Shown here piece by piece: positions 39,955 to 49,693 of a DNA stretch of 64,000 bases. The notes under the pieces were generated by a model. It ran no database searches. It was given only the letters and a program-made list of their open reading frames with translations, and was not told where the DNA came from. The translations under genes were made by a program, and so were the position numbers. Every line of letters starts with the position of its first letter. Within the stretch, counting starts at the first letter, position 1. This DNA comes from UBA1181 sp045639525 (GTDB lineage Bacteria; Bacteroidota; Bacteroidia; Bacteroidales; Paludibacteraceae). Location of the stretch: assembly GCA_045639525.1 (NCBI GenBank), contig JAZUDI010000010.1:13981-77980 (forward strand), given 5' to 3'.

Positions 39955-40356
39955 TTACTGATTAATACCGAACAAAGCACGCTCCACCTTCTCGCTAGGC
40001 TTCAACCGACCGCCAATCACTGAGACAATCTCAAAACGGCCCATGGTGCAGAGTTTATTATCCGACAAACGATAGATATCCTCGTAAAAGACATAACGTA
40101 TACCCTCTTTCTTCACATTCAATCGGCAGACAAACTTATCATTGCTCCTTAATGGTTGCTTATATTGCAACTCCGCCTTGGCCACCACCAAGATGATGCC
40201 TGCATTGGTCAATTCCATGAAATCCAAATTCACCGTTTGGATAAAACGATGTCTGGCATGCTCCATGTAATGTTGGTAATTGGCGTTATTGACGATTCCT
40301 TGGGCATCGCACTCATAGTCGCGCACCTCAAACTCATATTCAAATACGTAATCCAT
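39955..40356 (-). CDS. Acyl-CoA thioesterase (YbgC/4HBT family)
   Basis: 133 residues, one hotdog domain. The motif EVRDYECDAQGIVNNANYQHYMEHARHRF contains the catalytic Asp (DxxG-V-N-N, Tyr) of the 4-hydroxybenzoyl-CoA thioesterase/YbgC family. It hydrolyses acyl-CoA thioesters, possibly linked to the cell envelope as for YbgC. No tol-pal genes are nearby. It is the first gene of a two-gene unit with the acidic protein and divergent from the CapA gene. Confidence 0.9.
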   Translation of the reverse strand: MDYVFEYEFEVRDYECDAQGIVNNANYQHYMEHARHRFIQTVNLDFMELTNAGIILVVAKAELQYKQPLRSNDKFVCRLNVKKEGIRYVFYEDIYRLSDNKLCTMGRFEIVSVIGGRLKPSEKVERALFGINQ

Positions 40357-40480
40357 TCTTTTTCTATTTTGTTGTTTACAAAATTAATCGAAATATTGTT
40401 GCTATGCAAAATAGTTTCGTTCCACTTACTTTGCCCAATATCGTTTTATTCTTACCTTCGTAGAAAAGAGCACTGATCAA

Positions 40481-41764
40481 ATGGTATGCGCAAAATCTCA
40501 TAGGAAGATAGGCAGATGGGTGACATGGGTGGCCCTACTACTCTTCGCATGTTCAAGAGGGAGCAACCTCGAAGAGCATACCACATCGTCCGAAACGGTG
40601 CAGTGCGACTCCTCAAACATTCGCCAGGAAGAGATCGACTCTATCACTAACTGCCCTATCCAACGCCTTAGAATCAGTGCGGTCGGCGACATCATGCTCC
40701 ACGATTATCAAATGAGGAAGGCCTACCGCAACGATACCGACACCTTTGATTTTAGCCCTGTCTTTCAACAAATCCAGCCCTACTTAGATGAGGCGGATCT
40801 ACTCATCGGCAACTTGGAAACTGTGTTCGGAGGCAAGAAGAAGGGAAGAGACACCTCCGTTTATGGTTACGGAACATTCCCCTATTTCAATGCGCCAGAT
40901 TGCTTCGCCACGACCCTATCGGAGGCGGGGTTCGATTGGCTGGCTACCGCCAACAACCATATACTGGACGCATACCCCGCAGGCATCACGAGGAGCCTCA
41001 ACCTCCTCGACTCACTCGGCATCGCCCACCACGGCACATCACGAGACTCCGCGGAGAGGCAAGCGTTGAGCATCATCGAGAAGAACGGAATCAAGGTGGG
41101 ACTTCTCAGTTACACCCATAGCCTCAACGGCATCCATCTCAAAAAGGAACTCTCATTCATGGTCAATGAATACCGGAAATACGACTCCACCAAGGTGAGT
41201 GAAATGTGCGCAATGGCACGCCGTCTCAGAGAGGCGGGAGCAGACTTCACCATCGCCTACCTTCACTGCGGTACGGAATACCAACGTACCCCCAACCGCT
41301 ACCAACGACGCTTGGCCGACTCTCTGCACAAGGCAGGATGTGATCTGATTCTCATGTCGCACCCCCATATCCTCCAACGCCTGGAAATAATTCCCCCAAC
41401 AGAGGAACAGAGAGGTTCCCTTGTGGCTTACTCCTTAGGCAACTTCCTCTCCTCACAGGTATACTCCGACAGCATTCCCAAAGATATTGGCGCCATCCTG
41501 GAGGTGGATATCCGAAAGGATTCAAGCGGCACAAACATCGATCAAGTGTCGGTGGTGCCTACCTACACCTATTGGCGGAAAAGTCACATAGGCATTCTAC
41601 CCGTTATCCAGGCTTATAACCAACCGGATTCGCTCTTCCACCTCTACAAAAGAGACAAAGAGAGGGTGAAGGATGCCTACTCAAAGACACTCATCACCCT
41701 CCGTGGGAAAATGGACAGCACCCGTTGGAGCATCGAAAAGGATCGATATCTCCTCAAATGGTAA
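40481..41764 (+). CDS. CapA-family (PGA_cap) lipoprotein
   Basis: 427 residues. The N-terminus WVTWVALLLFACS carries a lipobox, so it is lipid-anchored. The PGA_cap metallophosphatase-like fold is clear: SAVGDIMLHDYQM, LIGNLETVFGG, ATANNHILDAYPAGI, FTIAYLHCGTEY and ILMSHPHILQRLE. CapA proteins are needed for poly-gamma-glutamate synthesis or export in Bacillus. In Bacteroidetes these single genes have no proven role, and no capBC genes are present here. It is convergent with the lipoprotein at 41768. Confidence 0.88.
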   Translation: MVCAKSHRKIGRWVTWVALLLFACSRGSNLEEHTTSSETVQCDSSNIRQEEIDSITNCPIQRLRISAVGDIMLHDYQMRKAYRNDTDTFDFSPVFQQIQPYLDEADLLIGNLETVFGGKKKGRDTSVYGYGTFPYFNAPDCFATTLSEAGFDWLATANNHILDAYPAGITRSLNLLDSLGIAHHGTSRDSAERQALSIIEKNGIKVGLLSYTHSLNGIHLKKELSFMVNEYRKYDSTKVSEMCAMARRLREAGADFTIAYLHCGTEYQRTPNRYQRRLADSLHKAGCDLILMSHPHILQRLEIIPPTEEQRGSLVAYSLGNFLSSQVYSDSIPKDIGAILEVDIRKDSSGTNIDQVSVVPTYTYWRKSHIGILPVIQAYNQPDSLFHLYKRDKERVKDAYSKTLITLRGKMDSTRWSIEKDRYLLKW

Positions 41765-41767
41765 AGC

Positions 41768-42412
41768 CTACAACGCCACCCTCAACGTCTTGGTCAATGT
41801 TTTACCACCCTCGAAAGAGATGGTAAATACAACGTTATGAGGCACTAAAGGGACAGACTGTGGCAAAAGAATCTCGATGCTACCATCGGACCATAAAGAC
41901 TTTTCGTTCTCCGTGAAATCCGAGAAAAGCTTCTCTATATGTTGCAGATGCTCCATGTCATCAGGGTAATCGTTCAACACAAACTCACCCCATGATTTCA
42001 CATAAACCTTCAAGTAATCGCATAGATTGCAACCCGCTGGCATACCCTCTCCATAATCAACATCCGCGGCTAACGAAATCGAGGCAATGGGGAAGGCACA
42101 CGCAAACGTTCCGCAATCATTCCACCCATTCCAATGGTCGTCATGATACAGATTGGAGATGGAATCAAACAATTCGTGGCGCGGCACACCAACGGAACTT
42201 TCCCCAGAGGACACCCTCTCTCCATTAACACGGAAGTATAGATAATACGCTCCGTCGAATGTCTTGCCATACGTCGCACTTTCAAAGGTATCTGGCAAAA
42301 AATAATCACTCACTAAATGAACGGAGCGAAACGACGCCTCCGGAGTAGAATCATCTCCACACGAGGTGATCAATAGGGCCATCACCGCCCATACATAAAT
42401 AAGTTTCTTCAT
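41768..42412 (-). CDS. Hypothetical lipoprotein next to a C10 protease
   Basis: 214 residues. The signal MKKLIYVWAVMALLITSCGDD has a TSCG lipobox. The mature part is beta-rich (YGKTFDGAYYLYFRVNGERV, and at the end VVFTISFEGGKTLTKTLRVAL). No recognised domain. It is 12 bp downstream of the C10 protease gene and should be cotranscribed. In Bacteroides fragilis C10 protease genes travel with small staphostatin-like inhibitor genes; a similar role here is a guess from position, and this protein is larger than those inhibitors. Confidence 0.65.
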   Translation of the reverse strand: MKKLIYVWAVMALLITSCGDDSTPEASFRSVHLVSDYFLPDTFESATYGKTFDGAYYLYFRVNGERVSSGESSVGVPRHELFDSISNLYHDDHWNGWNDCGTFACAFPIASISLAADVDYGEGMPAGCNLCDYLKVYVKSWGEFVLNDYPDDMEHLQHIEKLFSDFTENEKSLWSDGSIEILLPQSVPLVPHNVVFTISFEGGKTLTKTLRVAL

Positions 42413-42424
42413 ACGCTGAAAATT

Positions 42425-43873
42425 TTACCGCCAAGCGGCGTGAATTTCTAAATTATATTGATAATTATAAGTCTCATTTCCCTTTTGGGTATCATAATCT
42501 TCTCCCCGCTGCACATCAAAACATCCAGCGGAAAAATAACCATTGTTTTTACCATTCCACCCCCAGTTGATATGGAGCAACGGATGTTCATAGATGGTAT
42601 TCACATAACGATTGGTCGATCTGTTGGTGGTGTTGTCCAACGTGTAGGTGTAACAATCATATCGCGATGTGGTGTAGCCGTCCACCACCCAGGCATGCCC
42701 TTCATAAGCGACGAAAGCCACTTTCTTTTTCTTTCCATTCATCAAAATAGGCCTGCGAAGATCCAGATACCCCTTCGCCTTCTCGAATGTGAACGACTGT
42801 GTACCGCATCCCGAATAACCGCAAGCCTTCAAATAGGACATTGCATCAGACTCCTTCGCCGAACTACCGTCACACCCATAATCCATATCAATGTTGAGAC
42901 CGATACCATACAGCAATTCACCCACCTGCTTTTTCACATTCTCTTCCTCAAGACTATTCGCATCCTTCTCTTTCACAATCGCATTCCAATTCAGAGAGAG
43001 GCTCCGCCTCGTGCGTCGATCGATTTGATAGGAGATTGTTTTAGGATATTGGTAATAGGCCAACAACTGCCCGATCGCCACCGCCCAACAACCTGCCTGA
43101 GCATGACCGCTTGCATTTGACTTACATGTTTTCATCAAATCATTATAGGGAGAACCGCTTTGCGCCCATGTGGTAGGCAACAATGGCGCCACCTCCTCCT
43201 TGCCTTTCAACAGCTTGAAGGTGCCTGTAGACACGCTTCTCAATGACATTTCCTGCTCGGAATCACGCCCCTCCAGCATACGATCAGCCACCTCCTTCAA
43301 CGAGTCTTTCTCCACCTCAAACGCAAGGATCGACTCCTCCATATATTGCTGTGCATTCTCCAAGAAAATAGCCACGCCCGGATTGTCGATGGAGTCGCCC
43401 AGCGTTCCGTTCTCCACGCAGGCCAACACCGGACATCCCACACGGTCATCCGCACAGATAATCGCAAAACCGGCACTATCGGCGAAATTGCAGACAAAGG
43501 CCATCGTATCGGGCAGAGCGACCTCCTCGCCACCAGCGCGTAAAGCATTGGACCTTCGCTCCAACACCCTTCCGCCATTCACCATCCTCCTTGCGCCGGA
43601 ACTTCTCAATTGGCTCTCTCCACCCTGCGGGAAATAGAGTGCCGCGGCATCTTCCGCCAAGGCGGCAGCCTCCTCCCAACTCATCGTATGGTGGGTGGAA
43701 TAGATCGCTTTGTAATTGATGTACTCCTGTGACTGGGATCGTGATTCCTTCATCGGCGTTTCTGTTAATAGACTCTCCCTCTCGCAACTGGAGAAGAGAA
43801 CAATTTGATAAACCACTAACGCGGAGAGAAACTCCCCTCCCCAACGTTTTCTAACAACTTTTTTGTCAAACAT
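42425..43873 (-). CDS. C10 family cysteine protease, lipoprotein form
   Basis: 482 residues. An N-terminal hydrophobic stretch ends in LFSSCER, a lipobox with Cys30, so this protease is probably surface-anchored, unlike the secreted one at 14836. A Spi-type propeptide region (FVCNFADSAGFAIICADDRVG) is followed by the catalytic domain with Cys262 in AGCWAVAIGQLLAYYQYP and His393 in YEGHAWVVDGY, then LLHINWGWNGKNNGYFSAG. There are no extra C-terminal domains. Codon use matches the surrounding genes, so it looks resident. The following lipoprotein gene is in the same operon. Confidence 0.9.
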   Translation of the reverse strand: MFDKKVVRKRWGGEFLSALVVYQIVLFSSCERESLLTETPMKESRSQSQEYINYKAIYSTHHTMSWEEAAALAEDAAALYFPQGGESQLRSSGARRMVNGGRVLERRSNALRAGGEEVALPDTMAFVCNFADSAGFAIICADDRVGCPVLACVENGTLGDSIDNPGVAIFLENAQQYMEESILAFEVEKDSLKEVADRMLEGRDSEQEMSLRSVSTGTFKLLKGKEEVAPLLPTTWAQSGSPYNDLMKTCKSNASGHAQAGCWAVAIGQLLAYYQYPKTISYQIDRRTRRSLSLNWNAIVKEKDANSLEEENVKKQVGELLYGIGLNIDMDYGCDGSSAKESDAMSYLKACGYSGCGTQSFTFEKAKGYLDLRRPILMNGKKKKVAFVAYEGHAWVVDGYTTSRYDCYTYTLDNTTNRSTNRYVNTIYEHPLLHINWGWNGKNNGYFSAGCFDVQRGEDYDTQKGNETYNYQYNLEIHAAWR

Positions 43874-44033
43874 AACAAGGTAAAAAAATAGTTAAACATA
43901 GATGGTTGGCTCTTCCAACATCTCTCTAATCACGAAGGCAAATATAGTGATAGTTTTATTATTTTACTATGTTTTTAACAAATAAATTATAATTATCAAT
44001 CATTTCAGCCACAAACAACGGTAGCCATCCCCC

Positions 44034-44073
44034 TAAAAAAGGCCATCCAAGCCCAAAAGAGACTTGGATGGCC
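44034..44073 (-). terminator. GH30 xylanase terminator
   Basis: On the minus strand GGCCATCCAAG pairs perfectly with CTTGGATGGCC around TCTCTTTTGGG and runs into TTTTTTA, 25 bp after the GH30 stop. Confidence 0.92.
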
Positions 44074-44097
44074 CACCATTTATCTACTTAAATCACA

Positions 44098-46272
44098 CTA
44101 TTTGATCTCTATCTTGATAGCCTCCTCTTCGTTGGAAAGAATATATACGCCATGGTTGTAGCCTTGTCCCTTCAACTTCTCCACAGCGCTTTCGCCCTCG
44201 GCGATGACCACGCTACCCAAGATCTTTCCTGTAATATCCACAACCTTGAATGTGCCACTAGGCATATTGGCGGATACCTCCACCATTCCTGTAGGATCAG
44301 GATGCTCCGCCTCGAAGTTAATCCAGTCAATGTTGGTGTAGTTGCCATCAATGTTGATACGCATCACATGCTTACCCTCCTCGATACGAGAGGTTGTTCC
44401 CTCCAATGTGTAGTAGGTATCCCAGCTCGTACCCTTAGGGAGTAATACTTTGGAAACCACTTGATTGCCATCAATAGAGACACTGAAAGCGGAAATTTCA
44501 CTACCGGAAGCCACTTTTGCCGTCCACTTGTAAGTGTCGGAGTTCTTCACATCCACGGTGTATTCCATCCACTCACCCTCATTGGTGTAACCGACCGCCA
44601 AGCCATCGTCACTCTTCACAACATCGACGCCCTCGTTGGTACGGAAGGAACCATCTCCTTGGTTCTCGTCATCATTATCCTGATAAGCGACGCCGCTACC
44701 GCCCCAATCATACTCCTCCGCTTGGATCTTTCCTGGGATAGTGGCTGCTGTGCCATTGTAAGGCGTTTGTGGCACGTGAACCTTGACCGTCACAGAGGCC
44801 TTGCCCTCGTTGCCCTCGTTGTCTTTCGCCACAGCGACCATCTCGTAGGTTCCCTCTTTCACACCTTCCCAAGTATAGGTATATGGCGCACTGGTGGATT
44901 CACCCAATTTTGTGGTGCCATTGTAGAAGGTGACAGATTGAATGGTTCCATCCTCGTCACTTGCCTCAGCGGTCAACTGAATGGATGCCGGAGCCTCCAA
45001 ATCGTCTGTCGCGGTAGGCGAGGTGATCTTAACTACCGGAGTGCCCTTCTTCGCACCGCCAACCAATGTCACGACACTGCGAGCCTCCATGGTGATTTGG
45101 AACGAACCGTTGGAAGCGATGTCCGACTCCTTCTTCACATTCTTCGAACCACTGGTCACATAACGCTCCCAACTTGCGATCTGAACACCTGGCACCGAAA
45201 CGGTGAAGGTCTTGGCTGCATCGTTGCTATTGACAATGACAATCACCACATTACCATCCTTCTTAAAGGCGGAGACATTGACATTGTTGGTTGGGTGTTG
45301 GGTCGCGTCCACACGAACGAAGCCCGGACGCACGAACTTTGAATAGTGGGAGAAACAGTAGCCACGCTTGGTGATGTTACCGTTATCCTTCATCAAACTG
45401 TAAGAACGACGAATGTACCACCATACATAGGTCTGGAAATTTCCAACCACCACCGCATTGGTCATGTGGTCCGCCACCTGCAAAGCCTCTGGCCACAAAT
45501 CCGCGTCGCTGGAACTATTCGGATAGTACACCTCGGTCATCCACAACTCCTTGCCGGCTCCCTTTTGTTGGAAAAGCGGATAGCTCATCTGGCTCACCTG
45601 CGTACCATAAAGGTGCGTAGCAAGAATATCCAAATTGGCAAGTGCCCTGTCGTTCTTCAAAATAGGGTCTGTAGTGTTCTTATTGTACTGGAACGCCTCT
45701 GGCGCCATCACTCTACATTTGATGTCTTGCGCATTGTTCGCCATAAAGGTAGCCATATCGTTAGGCTCCCACCATGTCCAGTCCGCACCATAATCCGGCT
45801 CGTTCTGGATAGACATCGCATACAAAGGGACACCATTGTTCTTCATATAATCGATGAACTTATTCAGATGTTGCACATAAGCACCATACGAACTGCTCTT
45901 CAAACGCTTCGAGTTCTTATATGACTCACACATGTTCGAAGGGGGACTCCAAGGTGAGGCGAAGACGGTAACGCCCTTCTTCACCGCATATTGAGCGGTA
46001 GCGACCTCATTGGGCCATGCGCTCTCATTGGGATCGACATGGATACGGAGGACAGAGAGTCCCAATTGGTTATCGCCATTATCGAAAGCGGTCTTTCTTT
46101 GGCTCTCGGAGAGATCTTGGATCCATCCGGGGAAGTTAATACCTCCGAATCCTTTGATCTCCTGATAGGTTTTGTTGACATTGACATTAATGGTCTGCGC
46201 TCCCGCCATCAAAGGCAAAACCGCCATACAAGCCAAGGTCCATCTCTTCATTCCTTCTTTAAATAGTTTCAT
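44098..46272 (-). CDS. Secreted GH30 endo-xylanase with Ig-like and CBM6 domains
   Basis: 724 residues (an ATG at 46251, MKRWTLACM, is an alternative start). Signal peptide to GAQ. The GH30 catalytic domain (about 27-410, subfamily 8-like) has acid/base Glu158 in SIQNEPDYG and nucleophile Glu247 in LWMTEVYY. An Ig-like Big_7-type domain (about 415-505: VKITSPTATDDLEAP), a CBM6-type module (about 515-655: IQAEEYDWGGSGVAYQDND ... INFE) and a C-terminal tail (SGTFKVVDITGKILG ... GVYILSNEEE) typical of type IX secretion cargo follow. GH30_8 enzymes cut glucuronoxylan. It is not in a SusCD-type locus here. Confidence 0.9.
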   Translation of the reverse strand: MKLFKEGMKRWTLACMAVLPLMAGAQTINVNVNKTYQEIKGFGGINFPGWIQDLSESQRKTAFDNGDNQLGLSVLRIHVDPNESAWPNEVATAQYAVKKGVTVFASPWSPPSNMCESYKNSKRLKSSSYGAYVQHLNKFIDYMKNNGVPLYAMSIQNEPDYGADWTWWEPNDMATFMANNAQDIKCRVMAPEAFQYNKNTTDPILKNDRALANLDILATHLYGTQVSQMSYPLFQQKGAGKELWMTEVYYPNSSSDADLWPEALQVADHMTNAVVVGNFQTYVWWYIRRSYSLMKDNGNITKRGYCFSHYSKFVRPGFVRVDATQHPTNNVNVSAFKKDGNVVIVIVNSNDAAKTFTVSVPGVQIASWERYVTSGSKNVKKESDIASNGSFQITMEARSVVTLVGGAKKGTPVVKITSPTATDDLEAPASIQLTAEASDEDGTIQSVTFYNGTTKLGESTSAPYTYTWEGVKEGTYEMVAVAKDNEGNEGKASVTVKVHVPQTPYNGTAATIPGKIQAEEYDWGGSGVAYQDNDDENQGDGSFRTNEGVDVVKSDDGLAVGYTNEGEWMEYTVDVKNSDTYKWTAKVASGSEISAFSVSIDGNQVVSKVLLPKGTSWDTYYTLEGTTSRIEEGKHVMRINIDGNYTNIDWINFEAEHPDPTGMVEVSANMPSGTFKVVDITGKILGSVVIAEGESAVEKLKGQGYNHGVYILSNEEEAIKIEIK

Positions 46273-46376
46273 GTTAGTATGTGTTTTTCTTGATTCGGGT
46301 ATATATGATATCTCCCCTCCTCCTGGTTATACAATAATCTACTTTTAGACGCCACAAATGCGTGTTGCTTACGTTT

Positions 46377-46385
46377 GCAAACATA
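46377..46385 (-). promoter_or_regulatory. -7 element of the GH30 gene
   Basis: Minus strand TATGTTTGC, an exact consensus match, about 105 bp upstream of the start codon, giving a long leader. Confidence 0.6.
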
Positions 46386-46549
46386 GCGTTATATCCGCCA
46401 AACGGATAGAAAATTTCGTTCTTCCCATAGTAAAATTGTGTCAAAAGAGCCGTCCATATTGCGATTTAGGCGAAAAATCCTTTACTTTGTAGAAGGTAGA
46501 AGGAATGAAAAACCCTTTAAGGACCTGAGGAGTAATTAAATTTAATATA

Positions 46550-47917
46550 ATGGAAAAACAAAAAAGATTCTTTCTCACAGAGAATGAGATTCCAAGAGAG
46601 TGGTACAACATCGTGGCTGACATGAAAAACAAGCCGCTTCCTATGTTGAACCCACAAACCAAGAAGCCTATCACAGTAGATGAGATGTGCGGACTCTTCA
46701 ACCGCGCATGTTCAGAGCAAGAGTTGAACACCACCGACGCGTGGATCGAGATCCCGGAGGAGGTGCGCGACATGTACAAGAGCTACCGCTCTACCCCGCT
46801 TGTCAGAGCCTACGGTTTGGAGAAGGCATTGGACACGCCAGCCCACATCTACTTCAAGAATGAGAGCGTAAGCCCTGTGGGGTCCCACAAGTTGAACTCC
46901 GCATTAGCGCAAGCATATTACTGTAAAAAGGAGGGCGTCACCAACATCACCACCGAAACAGGTGCTGGACAATGGGGTGCGGCTCTCTCCTACGCCGCCA
47001 AGGCATTCGGCCTTGAGTTGGCTGTATTCATGGTGAAGGTAAGTTACCACCAAAAGCCTTACCGTCGTTCCATCATGCAAACCTACGGTGCGCAAGTGGT
47101 GCCATCTCCAAGTATGTCAACCCGCGCCGGTAAGGATATCTTGACCAAGAATCCAAACTACCAAGGTAGCTTGGCTACCGCCATCTCCGAGGCTGTGGAG
47201 TTGGCTATGCAAACCCCTAACTGCAAATATGTGTTGGGTAGTGTGTTGAACCACGTGACCCTTCACCAGACCATCATCGGTTTGGAGGCAGAGAAGCAAA
47301 TGGCTATGGCAGGCGAATACCCAGATATCGTGATCGGTTGCTTCGGCGGTGGATCCAACTTCGGCGGTGTCTCCTTCCCATTCATGCGTCACAACCTCTT
47401 GGACGGAAAGAAGACCGAGTTCTTGGCTGCCGAGCCAGCATCTTGTCCTAAGTTGACCCGCGGTGTCTTCCAATACGATTTCGGTGATGAGGCTGGTTAC
47501 ACCCCAATGTTGCCTATGTACACTTTGGGACACACCTTCGCACCTGCCCACATCCACGCCGGCGGTCTTCGTTACCACGGTGCGGGAACCATCGTAAGCC
47601 AATTGATCAAGGATGGTTTGATGCGCGGTGTGGATATCCCACAACTCGAAACCTTCGAGGCCGCTACCCTATTCGCTAAGGCTGAGGGTATCATCCCTGC
47701 GCCAGAGTCTTCTCACGCGATCGCTACCGCCATCCGTGAGGCGAAGAAGTGCAAGGAAGAGGGCAAGTCAAAGGTCATCCTTTTCAACTTGTCTGGACAC
47801 GGTTTGATCGATATGACCGCTTACGACCAATACATCTCCGGCGACTTGACCAACTACGAATTGCCTGAGCAAGAGATCGCTGATAACGTAAGCAAATTGG
47901 AGAAGATCATCAAGTAA
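46550..47917 (+). CDS. Tryptophan synthase beta chain-like enzyme (TrpB2 type)
   Basis: 455 residues, longer than TrpB1 (about 400) and of the TrpB2 form. It is a PLP enzyme that joins serine and indole. The PLP lysine lies in SPVGSHKLNSALAQAYY, followed by TTETGAGQWGAALSYAAKAFG. The phosphate-binding glycine loop is CFGGGSNFGG, and LRYHGAGTIVSQL is typical of TrpB2. No trpA or other trp gene is near, so it may salvage indole or serve another reaction. Strong codon bias (GAG, AAG, GGT, TTG) suggests high expression, similar to pckA. Confidence 0.92.
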   Translation: MEKQKRFFLTENEIPREWYNIVADMKNKPLPMLNPQTKKPITVDEMCGLFNRACSEQELNTTDAWIEIPEEVRDMYKSYRSTPLVRAYGLEKALDTPAHIYFKNESVSPVGSHKLNSALAQAYYCKKEGVTNITTETGAGQWGAALSYAAKAFGLELAVFMVKVSYHQKPYRRSIMQTYGAQVVPSPSMSTRAGKDILTKNPNYQGSLATAISEAVELAMQTPNCKYVLGSVLNHVTLHQTIIGLEAEKQMAMAGEYPDIVIGCFGGGSNFGGVSFPFMRHNLLDGKKTEFLAAEPASCPKLTRGVFQYDFGDEAGYTPMLPMYTLGHTFAPAHIHAGGLRYHGAGTIVSQLIKDGLMRGVDIPQLETFEAATLFAKAEGIIPAPESSHAIATAIREAKKCKEEGKSKVILFNLSGHGLIDMTAYDQYISGDLTNYELPEQEIADNVSKLEKIIK

Positions 47918-47940
47918 GGGATTTTCTAAATATACTTCAG

Positions 47941-47970
47941 AAAGGGCTGCCCGACGGGTGGCCCTATTTT
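47941..47970 (+). terminator. trpB2 terminator
   Basis: AGGGCTGCCC pairs with GGGTGGCCCT (two wobble pairs) around GAC, followed by ATTTTG, 25 bp after the stop. Confidence 0.8.
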
Positions 47971-48033
47971 GTTCAATCGAACCGAATGATTACTTTTGCG
48001 GATGAATTTTATTACCCTATATTTTTATGAATT

Positions 48034-48531
48034 ATGGAAATTAAAAACGAAACGATTCTGACTCATCAGCAGTTGGCTGAGATTGTGCTTCGAATGAAAA
48101 AAGTAAGGATACGCCAGTTTTTTGTAGCAGCAATTTTCCTTCTAAATACCACCTTATTTATTATGGATTGGATGAAAACTGAGGAAATCGACATGGGTTT
48201 GGCGTTTTTTCCGATACTAATGCTTCTAATACTCATTCGTATCCCTATTCGACTACGTTCAACATATAAGGACATCACTGGCAACTCAGACTCCTCTTGG
48301 TCATATATCTTCAAGGATACTGAATTGGAATGTACTAAAAACGATGGAAGGGTAAAAAACGACCAAGCAACTTATCTTTATGAATCCCTCTCTCGCTTGG
48401 AAATAAGGAAAGATTATATTATCCTATACGTTTCAAAAGCAGAGTTTTTACCAATCGATAAAAAGGGGTTCTCCTCCGAAACCGAGATGAATGAGGTGAT
48501 TTCCGTATTAAGAAGTAAACTGAAAAATTAA
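48034..48531 (+). CDS. YcxB-like membrane protein
   Basis: 165 residues. Two adjacent membrane helices (RQFFVAAIFLLNTTLFIMDW and GLAFFPILMLLILIRIPIRL) are followed by a soluble domain with WSYIFKDTELECTKNDG, SRLEIRKDYIILYVSKAEFLPIDKKGF and a C-terminal helix. This is the layout of YcxB-like proteins, whose role is unknown. It is AT-rich compared with trpB2. It is convergent with the glycosyltransferase gene. Confidence 0.75.
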   Translation: MEIKNETILTHQQLAEIVLRMKKVRIRQFFVAAIFLLNTTLFIMDWMKTEEIDMGLAFFPILMLLILIRIPIRLRSTYKDITGNSDSSWSYIFKDTELECTKNDGRVKNDQATYLYESLSRLEIRKDYIILYVSKAEFLPIDKKGFSSETEMNEVISVLRSKLKN

Positions 48532-48562
48532 GTCTTAACTCTCCACAAACGATCTACAAGTA

Positions 48563-49408
48563 TTATTTTTTCTTATCGCTCGTGATCACATCGATCTTTC
48601 CACCTCTCATCTTCTCTTTCACCACCTTTCGGAAGTAGAAGCTATATCCTTTGATTTGACGAAGCGTCTGCATGGAGAAGAACTTTTGGGAGATAGGGCG
48701 TTGGTAGGAGTGGATAATGGAAACATAAGGCAGATAGACCGTCTTGTACCCTACAGTAGAGAGTCGGCGACAGAAATCAGCATCCTCCGGACCATAGAAA
48801 ATACGGTCATCCAAGAAACCAACCTTCACCTGCGCCTTACGTCTGATCAACTGACAAGCGCCTATCACGAAATCGACCACCATAGGCTCATCGCCCTCTA
48901 CCTGATGGGAAGGATAGAGCGTTTTATCGTAAGAATCCTGAAAAACCTTATAGCCAGATTGTTGCATCATATTGTGGATACCGCTCTTGATAATTCCCAT
49001 ACGGGTTGGAAACCGTTTGCTGCTGGCTTGCGGAAGGCCATCCTGGCCAATCAGTTTGCAGCCACAAACACCCACATCCGGATGGCTATCCATATAATCC
49101 ACCATCGCATGGAAAGCCTCTGGGTTCATCACCGTATCGCTATCCAAAAATAGGACATACTCGCTAAGGGAGTTTACCAAACCCATATTTCTAGCGGCGG
49201 CCACACCTCGGTTGGTCGCGCAAGTAATCATTTTCACAGAGGGATATGAGTGCGTCAACGCGGCACGTGTACCATCCTTGGAGGCATTGTCAATGTACAA
49301 AATCTCCACGTCTGGATCGTTCATCAAGAACTCCAACGAAGCAAAATTCTTTTCCAAATAATGCCAAGAATTATGCCCAATCACGATAATTGATACCTTA
49401 GTTTTCAT
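48563..49408 (-). CDS. Family 2 glycosyltransferase
   Basis: 281 residues, GT-A fold. Motifs are VSIIVIGHNSWHYLEKN, ILYIDNASKDGTRAAL, the DxD-type LFLDSDTVMNP, and FYGPEDADFCRRLSTVG with the catalytic ED. C-terminal helices follow. It is similar to rhamnosyltransferase-like GT2 enzymes that add sugars to lipid-linked glycans at the inner face of the membrane. Acceptor and donor are not evident. It is a single gene with no polysaccharide cluster around it. Confidence 0.9.
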   Translation of the reverse strand: MKTKVSIIVIGHNSWHYLEKNFASLEFLMNDPDVEILYIDNASKDGTRAALTHSYPSVKMITCATNRGVAAARNMGLVNSLSEYVLFLDSDTVMNPEAFHAMVDYMDSHPDVGVCGCKLIGQDGLPQASSKRFPTRMGIIKSGIHNMMQQSGYKVFQDSYDKTLYPSHQVEGDEPMVVDFVIGACQLIRRKAQVKVGFLDDRIFYGPEDADFCRRLSTVGYKTVYLPYVSIIHSYQRPISQKFFSMQTLRQIKGYSFYFRKVVKEKMRGGKIDVITSDKKK

Positions 49409-49693
49409 ATTTTACACGCGCCAATGGCCACTAACAATCAGGAACATTAAACAATGGTTTATCACTTCCCCCCATTTCAATTAAACAATGTCAGTTTCAA
49501 CAATGTCGTATCCCTTCGTTCCTCTTAAAAGGGCGGTTTATAAGCCAACAAGCACAAATATACGAATTTCTACCAACCGCCTTTACGAAAGTGAACATTT
49601 GCGGCACATTTCTTACCTAATGTATATAAACATGCGCTATTATCTATTAACGCAAGGTGAATAGACGGCCCAACTATCAGTATGATTTACCTG
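49409..49693. other. Intergenic stretch, 285 bp
   Basis: No gene or RNA recognised. AACAATG occurs several times (near 49451, 49482 and 49499), but without regular spacing. The glycosyltransferase promoter should lie at the left end. Confidence 0.5.

Noticed and set aside
44041..44072. The GH30 downstream hairpin as a member of the REP palindrome family
   Set aside because: It has a long perfect stem and a T-tract directly after the gene, so it is an ordinary terminator with no shared GTAG/CTAC ends.
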